From the NCBI RefSeq assembly GCF_905220565.1, contig NC_059420.1:682001-746000 (forward strand): DNA of 64,000 nucleotides, read 5' to 3'. Positions 42,318 to 51,975 of this stretch are shown here, one piece after another. Every line of letters begins with the position of its first letter. Position 1 is the stretch's first letter. The notes beneath the pieces were generated by a model. The model was not told the DNA's origin. It did no database searches and saw only the letters and a list, made by a program, of their open reading frames with translations. Source of the DNA: Melitaea cinxia (taxonomy: Eukaryota; Arthropoda; Insecta; Lepidoptera; Nymphalidae). Made by a program: the position numbers and the translations under genes.

Positions 42318-45300
42318 TTATACTCTAATATCTATTTCTTCATGTATTATAGTTTCTTCATTATCAGTCTCATCTACAACAGTCTCATTTCGTTCTTCTT
42401 GAAGAAACCTGTAATATTGTAAATAATCGTAAGAAGCCCAATCTTCACCGAAATGTTTTTTCAGAAGATTTCGCACATCATTCAACTTGACTGCTTTTAC
42501 TGGAACTCCAACATTCATCATAACGGGCACAATATTTTCGAATGATTTGCCTCTTTTACAAACGTTGCCATAATTTATTACCTCAGATATATAATTAGGT
42601 TCCCCTTTAATGGCAATTCTATTACTTCTATCTTTTCTTAAAAATAATCTTTTAGAGGCATTAAATTGAAAGTGCCAAGATCCAGGTAACTTAAGTACGT
42701 TCTTTACGCTTGATTTCCAATCATGAAAATGAAAGTCGCTGCCTAGTCTCAGAACCGTTCCATACTTTTTAAAAATATCAAAATATCTTTTAGGTTCCAC
42801 GATAACTTCTAAAGGACGTATTTCTCTTTCAATATTTCCAAATACACGGTCGGGGGGCATAAATGAATGCCCCACTACAGGGAATATCAGCGTAAGTTTC
42901 TTGATTTGACGTGGAGCTTTTGTTTTTAGCCAATATGCCAACATTCCCAAAACAATTGAGTTTTTATTTTGCCCCCCACAACCGTCGCAAAATAATTTAA
43001 CATGACTAACAGTATCTTCAAAATTGGTATTCATTAGCCGATGAAATACCACCGAAGCAATCTGATTAGATCCTTTCTTTGCCTCGGTTTCTAACCACGT
43101 GTAAATAAATGTGTTTGAACAGTTTTGAGCCTCACGAGATGGTCCTTGACATACTGTTAAGTTATAGGTATACAATTGTCGGCTAAAGTAGGCACTCTGG
43201 TCTGGCACTTTTGGTAAAACCAAATTCTTTTGACAGTCAAAAGAGAAAATTATTTCGTTATCGCCTTGTGTTTTGAGGCTTTTGTAAAAGCATTTGGCCT
43301 TTAGCTTGTGAATACGAAGCTGAGCTATTTGAAGCTGTTTTTTTGCTGTGTCGCGTTCTCTTTTAATAACTTCTTTTAATTGGATGCATTTAGAACATGC
43401 GTCTGTAGCGGGAGACTTAAAACTCAAATTAAAGTATTTGTTAAAAATACGTCGAAAATTTTCATATTTCACCGGCACATTCTGAGCGTCATCGTTGTAA
43501 AGTTTATGTAATTTTTTTATACTTAGATCGCTGCTCAGGTATTGCACAGTAGATCTATCTCTTACATAATGCGATTCCAAAGCTTTAAGTCCCTTTAAAT
43601 ACGATTTTACGGATTCTGTGCGATCAGAATACAGATTGGACTTTCTATCGCCTCCTCTTCTTTCTTTCGGCATTGCCATTGTCATTAAATGCTGTTTACA
43701 AATTCTTTGTATTCTGTCCCTAGAGATTCCCAGAATTGTAGTCATTGCTTTTTGACACACCTTAACTAATTTGACGCGGCGTCTTACAGCCAAATTTTCG
43801 TGCTTTGGTATAAAATAACATATAGTCTGGGTTTTTTTCTTACTTTCTTTTTTAGGAGTTTGTGCTGTACAGTATTTTAATAAAAATGTATCTTGCGTAA
43901 CTTTATCTGAAGTTGAATAAAAATTCCGATGAAATTTACTGTAGTCTCTAACCGTTAACTCGTTACACTTGTATCCCTGTTTTGAATTTCCATGTTCACA
44001 TTGTGGTATAACTGGCAAGCCCTTAGGCATATGTCTAAAACAAAACAGATAAAAACTTTAATAACTAACAACAGACAAAATAAAAATAAGTAAAAAAACT
44101 TTTTAAGTTAAACGGTTTTATGTTAAAAATACATTGCAATGTTTAAGATAAATGTACTAAAAACCAAAAAATAATAAAATAGATACAGTCGTGGGAATTA
44201 TAAACATATGCATAGACTAGACTAAAATAAAACCGTGGGGTACGTCAATTGTCTACAATCGTTGATTAAAATGTTTGTTTTGTAATGTTACACTATAATT
44301 AGGCAGTTGTTCAACCGACAACGATGGACGTGTGATAAGTAGGGCTAGAATGTGGAAACAAGCTAGCAAGCTCGATTATAAGCGAGTTTTAGGGTTTCAT
44401 AGTGGTGAGCGAGTAGTACTTTTATCATATGTTTTGTCGATTAAAGACAAACTACGAGCAGTGAAACGATTCCTCGCCAGTCAGCAGTGTGAATGTCCAA
44501 CGATAAACTAGTTGAAACATCTCTTTTATTTACATGGAGTGTATAACTATTGGAATTTCCATGAGCAAGAAAATAGTAAGTAATTTCCTCACCGTCTGCG
44601 GGCCAACTGCCTATTTTAACGACGAATTAAACGATTCTTCTATCGCACATTAAGTCGATAATTTGTAGACAATTGACGTGCCCCACGGTTTTATTTTAGT
44701 CTAGTCTATGCATATGTTTATAATTCCCACGACTGTATCTATTTTATTATTTTTTGGTTTTTAGTACATTTATCTTAAACATTGCAATGTATTTTTAACA
44801 TAAAACCGTTTAACTTAAAAAGTTTTTTTACTTATTTTTATTTTCTAGTTTTTAGTTTTTATTTCGCATTCTGTTTAATTCATTTAGTGCTTCATTATTG
44901 CAAGGCCCATCTTAAATATTGAGGTTGTATAGTGCACTGTATTCTTCTTGTCAAGCCCTTTTATTTGATACCCATATTGGTGGGATTGATAAAAAATTGT
45001 TATCAGACATTTGGTAGCGGCGGCCAGCTTAGATTTCAATTTTGCATAGTAAATTGTATTCTACTTGTTGAGACCTTTCATTTGATACCCATGTTGATGG
45101 GATTGATAAAACCTAAGTTATCCGCCATTTTGTAGAGGCCGCCATCTTGGATTTTAATTTTATATAGTACATTGATTATACTGGTTGAGCACTTTCATTT
45201 GATACCCATATTGATGGGATCGATAAAACCTACGTTATCCGCCATTTTGTAGCGGCCGCCATCTTGTATTTCAATTTTTTATAGTATATTGTATTCTGCT

Positions 45301-45724
45301 TGTTGAGCCCTTTCATTTGATACCCATATTGATGGGATTAATAAAACATGAATTATCCGCCATTTTGTAGCGGCGGCCATCTTGAATTTATAATGATAAT
45401 GAATAAACATAATTGTATTGTCACCAAAATCCAAAGTGTATACAAAATTTCAGATTAATCGGTTGACAGGAAGAGGGTGAAATTTGAATTACTAAATTTG
45501 ACCCAAGAATAAATAATAAATAAAAAATAAAACAAACGGGGTGAGCTAAATAAAACCGTTTAAAAATATCCCCAGCAAATATATATATACTACTTAAAAA
45601 AGGTAACAATAAAATCTTACCGTTTTGACTTCTCAACTTCTCTCTTCCATGTAGATTTATCAGCTATCTTTTTACGTCCTTTTCTGTTTGGTGCCAAAAC
45701 AACTTCTTTTTCTTGACATTCCAT
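42318..45724 (-). CDS. Putative DDE transposase of the 4.1-kb element, 606 aa, two exons
   Basis: Exon 1 is 45,724-45,621 (MECQEKEVVLAPNRKGRKK, donor GTAAGA); exon 2 is 44,034-42,318 (acceptor TTTTAG). The split CGA codon keeps one open frame of 606 residues. Numbering the spliced protein: basic N-terminus; Cys/His patch around 45-60; helix-turn-helix-like TTILGISRDRIQRICKQH (about 133-150); DACSKC (245-250); FSFDCQKNL (D301); FCDGCGGQNKNS (D385); VVGHSFMPPDRVFGNIEREI (H424, D430, E437). D301, D385 and E437 or D430 are my candidate catalytic set. I recall this CDGCGGQNKN signature from unannotated arthropod proteins (DUF7869-like; Sola-like is another thought) but cannot confirm. No lesion is visible. 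Confidence 0.75.
44077..44844. repeat. 182-bp near-perfect inverted repeat (404-bp loop) in the transposase intron
   Basis: Arms 44,077-44,258 and 44,663-44,844 are complementary over 182 bp with a single mismatch that I can see (GGGGTACG against GGGGCACG). They lie in the intron 44,035-45,620, so the pre-mRNA could form a long duplex. I see no target duplication around the pair, so it may be a built-in part of the element and not a nested insertion. Confidence 0.92.
44930..45395. repeat. 117-bp tandem array, four units
   Basis: The landmark ATTTGATACCC recurs at 44,963, 45,080, 45,197 and 45,315, a spacing of 117, 117 and 118. Units share GATGGGATTGATAAAAC, TATCCGCCATTTTGTAG and GGCCGCCATCTTG. 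It lies in the same intron between the hairpin and exon 1. Confidence 0.92.
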
Positions 45725-46913
45725 GATAATTTTAATACAAAGTACCTCGTTTTTGAAAGCCTGTAGTATCTAAACAAAGCAACGCGTGCATGCACTTCGA
45801 CAGTATTATGTGTACTGGGCTACTGGCTCAAGATGGCGGCTTTTGCACGAGTTACCACGCAACTTAGCGTCGTTTGCAAGTTAATACAAACTTAGCGATT
45901 TTTGAAAGTGGACTGCCGATCAACATAACGACTTTTGCAAGAGTATGAAGAATTCAATCGCATTTTATTCCTACTATAGCGAGTTTTAACATAGTATTGT
46001 TAAATACACATGTTAATATTTTAAGTACTTAACCGATTGCCGCCATTGGAAAAAAATGTTGTTTTTTTAACATAGCGTGGTTTGCAAGTGGACTACTCAA
46101 TTATTAAATTATATACTTGATCAGAAAATCATTAAGTTTAAAAGAAAAATTTTTTGTTTGCCAATATAGTTAGGAACATTTTCCTTCATCGCCTGCTCGG
46201 ACTCTGGGCATACGCTATCAACATCTGATGCAACTGTAACAAAATGGTGAAAACTAAGGAAATCGTAATTTTAATTAAGTAAATATACCTGGAACTATTA
46301 ATTACTAGTACACAGTAGTTACAGTCTTCTACATATTTGTCTTTTGATAAATCCAAATGTATGTTTTCGGTTGTTTCCAATTCCACTTTGTCAATTGGTA
46401 CGTTTTCAGGATTATCTATAACAATACATAATTACAGCTAAATAAGAATGTTTGATGAAATTTTGGTAGCGACTCACAGTAGGTTTCTTTAGGTTGCAGT
46501 GACTTTAGCTCTATCAGAGCTGCAAAGCCCCAACAACTCAGATAAATGTAGGATTATGTCAATCAGAATATGCATAATACTTACTTATCATAGCATCACT
46601 ATCACATACCGCTGGAAGACCACTGATAGACTCCCCCATAATGGTATTTAACCACTCTGTGGTTTCAGATAGCTTTGGAGGAGCTGGTCCACCTCCAGCT
46701 TGCCGTCTCCCATATTTTTCTGCAGCCATTTCCTAAACATATATAATATAGTTATTATCTGCACTGCATGAAGCAAAATTAAATATCACATGTCAAAACA
46801 CTAACCTTCCTTGCAGTTTTTTTTTTTATATTGTTATATTTTTGCTGCAACTGCTTTACACTGCGAAACTTCGTCGCATCCGAATTAAATTTATCTGCAA
46901 GCAATCTCTAAGC

Positions 46914-47042
46914 GTGAACTCGTGTTTTGCCCATAGTCACCACGCTGAGCAGGCGGGTTGGTGACGTTATTTTTGGCGTAAACTTGTGGAGGCCTATGTC
47001 CAGCAGTGGCATGTATAGGTTGTAATGATGATGATGATGATG
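46914..47042 (+). repeat. RTE-tail insertion with inverted 5' part
   Basis: Target duplications AATCTCTAAGC (46,903-46,913) and AATCTCCAAGC (47,043-47,053) differ at one base. The 3' part (TTATTTTTGGCGTAAACTTG onward) is in the normal direction, but the first ~52 bp are the exact reverse complement of the segment that should precede it. It interrupts exon 2 of the HARB3 accessory gene. Confidence 0.9.
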
Positions 47043-47522
47043 AATCTCCAAGCAGCTTCTTTTTGTTGGTTACTTGTATGGTCCGTTTTTTTTTTTTTTT
47101 TGCTTGTTATTATTGGGTAATCTTTGAGCAACGTCATCAATTTTATGTTTTCTTCTTTTGAAAAATTAGAGCTGCGGTCCCTTAAGCGAATAAAAAACAA
47201 CATTGTTAGCCTTACATGCACATAAATATGTGAAATTCATAAAAGTTACTTAACAATCTATTAGGTACTTACTTGTTTGATTGTTGGCTGTTTTGTGACA
47301 TTTTGACGATGATTTTAATTTTATCACAATTACAATTGAATATGTAATTATTTTCAGACCAAGCTTAGCGTGTTATTAAATTTATTTTGTATCTGAAGCT
47401 TTGACATGACACTAATTGTCAAAAAGCGCGTTTCGTTTTTCAAATTTAGTCTGTGCTGCCACATAGAAAAAAATTACCCACGAAATAATTCCAACATATT
47501 TATTTAAAAGAAATGTCTTAAT

Positions 47523-47585
47523 CATCATCATCATCATCACTTCAGCCTATCGCAGTCCACTGCTGGACATAGGCCTCCCCAAGTT
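47523..47585 (-). repeat. 63-bp RTE 3'-end insertion
   Basis: Flanked by ATGTCTTAAT (47,513-47,522 and 47,586-47,595). It matches the last ~45 bp of the RTE at 29,240-29,285 on the opposite strand and ends in (ATC)n. Extremely 5'-truncated LINE copy. Confidence 0.9.
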
Positions 47586-47708
47586 ATGTCTTAATACTGG
47601 CAATAAATTAACAAATGTTTAAAATTGACTATAGTTAAAAAGGACATTGAAAAACGTAAAAGCTACTTAACCACTGGTTAGAAGGTTAACAATAGTTAAT
47701 TTAACTAA

Positions 47709-48641
47709 GGGCGGAGTTCACCAACATTTAAAACGGCTGTTTATCAGTTAAACAACTGATTAAATCATTTTTACTGTTCACCATACGTTAACCAGTGTTT
47801 ACAGCCCTTAAACAGCCGATTACTATAACCGTACTCTACAGCATTGTTTAACCGTCCATCAATGCCATATTCGGACATCTGCTCAACAGATTCTGCTGTG
47901 ACTTTACAACAGTTGCAATATTACGTTATTAATTGAAAGTTTTTGGTAAACACGCTGTCAGTGTTCAATTTCAATGTATTAATTGATAACTATCAAGACT
48001 TTAGGCGTTCTTGAAAATCTAGAAAATATAGAGACCAAAACAAGGAGACCTAGAGTACCTGTTTCAAATGCGTCGTAATTATTACGAAGAATACAATGAT
48101 TCCTCATTTAAAACTAGATTCCGTTTGTCAAAATCATCGCTTGAAAAATCGTTTGTTCTCTTTTTTAGCCTGCCATTTTTCAAGTAAACCGTAATTTAAA
48201 AATTAAACACTCACAACAGAACAAAATAATAATCAACACAGAGAATGTTAGCACGTGCAAAGAAATAATAAAATAAAAAAATTTGACAATGGCAGCGCCG
48301 TGACGTTATTACCCATCCAAATTGGACACTACATGCTAACGTAACAGTATCCAATGCGTTCTCGAACTTCTCAAGTTGAAAGCGTTTTATTTTATGCTAC
48401 TAACTATAGATGGCACCAAAACTCGTGTCGACTAAATAAAAATATGTGACTTCAATAATGAGTAGACTTATAGCATTCATTAATTAGTGGTTCAAACACT
48501 CTGACAGTATGGTGATTGCCTGATTAACCATAACCACGGTTAAAATATTCGTGGTGAATAGTGAATACTTTACCGGGTGCATAACCGATGTTTAGGAATT
48601 CATCGGCTGATTGGTTAAATGATAGTCGGTGAACTCCGCCC
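47709..48641. mobile_element. Harbinger-type non-autonomous element, 933 bp, with transposase fragment
   Basis: Ends GGGCGGAGTTCACC (47,709) and GGTGAACTCCGCCC (to 48,641) are inverted repeats flanked by TAA (47,706-47,708 and 48,642-48,644). Inside, the plus strand at about 48,020-48,160 can be read as YYEEYNDSSFKTRFRLSKSS, which resembles the N-terminal exon of HARBI1-like transposases. It looks like an internally deleted Harbinger. Confidence 0.8.
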
Positions 48642-48649
48642 TAAAAGGT

Positions 48650-49613
48650 AACCATAACTTGACTACGGATCAAAAAACCGGCCCTAACTTGGGTTGCAAT
48701 ACAGAATATTTGTATTGAATTCCATAGTGTTTACACAGTAGAAAGGTGTTTACTGGTCCAACTTTGGATAAAGGATGGGTGGTGGTTTTTTAAATCCAGT
48801 AAGACTATAGACAATCGGAATCTAATTATATTTTCGTTACAAAAAAAATCCAAAAAGAATGCCAGGTTAATATTTATACGACGATGATCGGAGTCCAAAC
48901 GAAGCCAAAGGTCACAGGTAATACACGAGGAATAATTGGAATTGTTAATAAAATCTACTTAATAAACGCAAAGAGTTCAGAACGCAGTAAATTCCAAAAA
49001 CAACATAAAAAAATAAAATAGCGGTTTCAGAGGCTACAAATCTTTTCGTTTAGAAATCGTGATTTGAAATTTAACGATTTTTGATTCCATAATTAAATAA
49101 AATAGATTTAAAAAATGAACTACCATTTACTCATCTGATACCATTTATTAAATGTATAAAAGTTACCAAAATCAAAATCAACAAATGTTTTTGCACGATA
49201 ATTTTGACCGTGTGGTACGTTTGCTGCCATCTACATTCGAGTTGACGAACTAATTTTAAGCAGAAATTTTATATGGAAGGCAAAATGTTACTAGTGAACG
49301 CCGTGGTCTAGACCTCCCGCGGTGACAAGCCGTATTGGGAGCCGAGAGGTGGGGGTGGCGTTAATTGCTATTCTGTATTTTGTTTTGAGGCAGATGTTTG
49401 AGAAGGAGTTATATCAGATAATGTGAGCGTAGGTTTCTTTTAAAGTATAGCTATGCAAATTGTTAGTCTTGTTTATCGAATCGGTTGACTGGCTTCCCAG
49501 AAGCGGGTTCCACTAGTTAAATTGAGAAGGCGCAAACAAGGTCGCACTATCCACTGTGGAAGAGGCCTGGACCCCTGAAGACGGTCCTATTAATTATATC
49601 AACATCATAATAA
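48650..49613. other. Unassigned; possible BEL/Pao leader at the right end
   Basis: No ORF or RNA gene recognised. The last ~350 bp (from about 49,262, GC-richer, including GGTTCCACTAGTTAAATTGA) precede the BEL gag on the same strand and may be its LTR and leader, but I found no TG...CA pair to prove it. Confidence 0.3.
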
Positions 49614-50450
49614 ATGATGAAAATGGAGGGATTACTACAAATTTCAAATGCCACTAAGATCTCACCGACGGATCGAGGTCAGGCAACAGAATTAATGTCA
49701 CTTCAAAGAACAAACTTCCGAGCTTTTCATCGACAAATAAATCGCTTGAAAGTAGATGAAATCCAAGACAAATGGGAGCTGGAAGACGAGTTACGCAACA
49801 TACAAACGCGCTGGAACGCAATAGACGCTTTGCACTTGCAAATAGATAATATCCTACAAGGATCGGATACCCAGTATGATAGTGAGTTTTACGCCTACGA
49901 AGATTTATACAAGTCAATCAAAGGGCCGTAGAATCTTAAACTCACATCGACCATTCATCATGAAAAATCGACACCACAGATCGACTTGCCTACGTTTACA
50001 GGCAAATATACGCAATGGCCTACGTTTTACGACTTATACGTAGAAAGTATTCACAATAACAATTTGATTACAAAAACTCAGAAGATGCAACACCTAAAGA
50101 GCAAATTACGAGGAAATGCTGAACGAATCATCCAACATCTAACTATCTCAGTGGACGACTACGACACAGCGTGGAAATTGTTGACACACAGTTATAACAA
50201 TCTACAATTGTTATTTACCAAACAAATCGAAATCTTTATCAATTTGCCAGCCGCTCAAAAGCAATCAGCGTACGAGATTAGACGTATTTACGACACGTCA
50301 ATGGAATGTCTCTACGCTTTTAGAAACCTGGGTATCGATACAAGTACCTGGAACCCATTACTAGTTCATATTATTACAAAAAAGCTGGATACAGACCTAT
50401 AACGACTACAAGGAAGCCTGGAAACTCTTACCTTTTTTTTCTCTAATTTA
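49614..50450 (+). pseudogene. BEL/Pao gag (DUF1759-type), truncated
   Basis: Two frames separated by a TAG at 49,929 read continuously. The N-terminal coiled region (LMSLQRTNFRAFHRQINRL) is followed by the DUF1759 signature PTFTGKYTQWPTFYDLYVES, KMQHLKSKLRGNAERIIQHL and DDYDTAWKLLTHSYNN. The next stop is at 50,401-50,403 and no protease or RT follows, so it is a gag fragment. The end merges with hAT sequence on the other strand. Confidence 0.8.
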
Positions 50451-50639
50451 GCTGACTTATTACGAAAATGTTATTTTACTGATGCAGATTTCTAATGAAA
50501 TTGTTATTTTTTTGCTACGAATGACGTCAAATGACGTCTGTACTTCTGCCTATATACATATACTCAACATAATCTTAATAAATTTGGTGTTAGATCGACT
50601 TTCATTGGGTTTGGTTTCCCTCATACCTTCCCTCACATG

Positions 50640-51045
50640 TCATCTCTCACTCAACCATAGACTGATCTTATTACATCTTCCTGATGAGAGTCTGTAAGTT
50701 TGTTTCTATAAACGTCCTCCTGTGTATTTCATTTTTGAAAAAGACGATTCGCACACATACGTAGATCCAAAAAATGTTAGTAGGATTTGGGCACATCTTT
50801 GGACGTTTTTATACTTTTGGTACTCAAAAATTCTACATATTCTCAATTTTTCCCTTTTTTTCTTTAAACAAAACTTCAAGATTAGTGTCGTTTTTAAAAT
50901 CAATGAACTCATCGAACAACTCGTAAATGTATCGTCTCAAATTTTTGATCCGAACGCCCGTTTTCTAATGGACACAAAATTTAAATTGGTAACGTCAGGT
51001 GGGCCAACAACAAGAGCCCGGCGGGCCGCAGTTTGAGTATAACGG
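50640..51045 (-). pseudogene. hAT transposase C-terminus
   Basis: The minus strand has the dimerisation motif LLTFFGSTYVCESSFSKMKY (about 50,720-50,790) and a LTDSHQEDVIRS segment nearer the end, both in the order of hAT proteins of the GTF2IRD2/ZBED group. The higher-coordinate part is split between frames. The GGGCCGCAGTTTGAGTA at about 51,025 resembles hAT coding ends next to the terminal repeat. Inactive. Confidence 0.65.
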
Positions 51046-51309
51046 GTCTAGATGATATTATTACTGTATTTAAAACAGTGGATCCTGCAGATACCAGTGT
51101 TTATGGCTTATGATCTACACAAATTACCACCCATTTGTTTCGATCATGTGGATGTCACAAAAATATCGAAAATTGTTAATTTTACAAGCTGAAATTAAGC
51201 AGATAAAAAGCAACTATGTTACTAGAAATATATTAGAGGACATGAAACCAAATTTTTAAACATCAAGGCAGCCGTTATCGTTTTTAAACGACGATAATAT
51301 TAATACGCG

Positions 51310-51389
51310 AAGAGGAGGGTATTTCAGAGACAGCAGACCGATAGGCCTAAAGAGGAGGGTATTTCAGAGACAGCAGACCGATAGGCCTA
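51310..51389. repeat. Perfect 40-bp tandem duplication
   Basis: AGAGGAGGGTATTTCAGAGA and the following 20 bases occur twice without a difference (51,311-51,350 and 51,351-51,390, allowing one base of overlap). It lies just before the LINE ORF1. Confidence 0.9.
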
Positions 51390-51835
51390 CCGCACGTGAC
51401 GTCGGAGTTAACAGCTGATACGCACGTCACAGCGCCTGTCAAGGGCAATGAGTCGGCCGCAGTTACGAGTGCTCACACTAACGATGAAAACAATGATTCA
51501 ATGAATATGCCTACGTATCGTTCTCTCTTTCGCTCTCAAGCGAATTATGGCGTTAATAATAACGTTGTTCCGGCTGCATCGCATGTCGAAGCTCCTATAT
51601 TAAAGAAAGATATATTTACTGAAAACAGACACAGATAATGATGGTTGGACTTTAGTCCAGCGACGTAAGTCGCGGAATCGTTTTACTGGCAAAACAGGAA
51701 AGGCAGCGGCATCTCCCCCAGAAAAGTTTAAAGCGGCGGAGACGAAGATTCCATTGTTAATATGAAATGTAAAAAAGCAAACTACTGAACACGATATCTG
51801 TGAACATATTCAGAGTAAAACATAGGAACTTGTAC

Positions 51836-51975
51836 ATCATCATTACAGCCTATACAGTCCACTGCTGGACATAGGCCTCCACAAGTTGACGCCAAAAATA
51901 ACGTGAACTCATGTGTTTTGCCCATAGTCACCACGCTGGGCAGGCGGGTTGGTGACCGCAGCACTGTACTTGTTC
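51836..51975 (-). repeat. 140-bp RTE-tail insertion with 12-bp target duplication
   Basis: Bounded by AGGAACTTGTAC (51,824-51,835 and 51,976-51,987). Inverted relative to the copy at 29,581; the sequence GCCTATACAGTCCACTGCTG marks its 3' end. It interrupts the LINE ORF1. Confidence 0.93.

Larger units (their letters stand above)
41978..46100 (-). mobile_element. Complete DNA transposon of an unplaced superfamily, 4,123 bp
   Basis: Terminal inverted repeats of 28 bp with one mismatch (TTGAGTAGTCCACTTGCAAA...) lie at 41,978-42,005 and 46,073-46,100. The flanks carry TTATTAA on both sides (41,971-41,977 and 46,101-46,107). Because TIR and target overlap in sequence, a 5-bp TATTA or 3-bp ATT duplication is also possible. 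Subterminal repeats of a CATAGNNAGTTTTGCAA type occur near the left end (42,181, 42,210, 42,241) and related TTAGCG...TTTGCAAG motifs near the right (45,863-45,960). One intact spliced gene fills the element; its intron holds a large hairpin and a tandem array. Confidence 0.9.
41525..47301 (-). pseudogene. Myb/SANT-like accessory gene of HARB3, multi-exon, interrupted by insertions
   Basis: Exon 1 is 47,301-47,273 (MSQNSQQSNK, donor GTAAGT) and exon 2 starts at 47,180 (acceptor GCTTAAG). The DNA-binding part reads NFSKEENIKLMTLLKDYPII, then a Lys-rich stretch, then after the 129-bp insertion LLADKFNSDATKFRSVKQLQ and YNNIKKKTARK: a Myb/SANT-like fold typical of Harbinger partners. Further pieces lie at about 46,740-46,590, 46,420-46,290 (VPIDKVELETTENIHLDLSK), 41,960-41,890 (SSSGFDTSTPKAMLRKPVSK) and 41,760-41,525, a Glu/Lys-rich coiled coil ending at a TAA. 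The 4.1-kb element at 41,978-46,100 lies in an intron. Without the RTE-tail insertion in exon 2 the gene would look intact. Confidence 0.65.

Noticed and set aside
44925..45400. CRISPR-like spaced repeats
   Set aside because: Units are contiguous 117-bp tandem copies without unique spacers, in a eukaryotic intron.
41978..46100. Assignment of the 4.1-kb element to piggyBac or Kolobok on the basis of a TTAA-like target
   Set aside because: TTAA is present only on the left flank next to the end; the right flank reads TTAT first. The protein has neither the piggyBac core nor a THAP domain.
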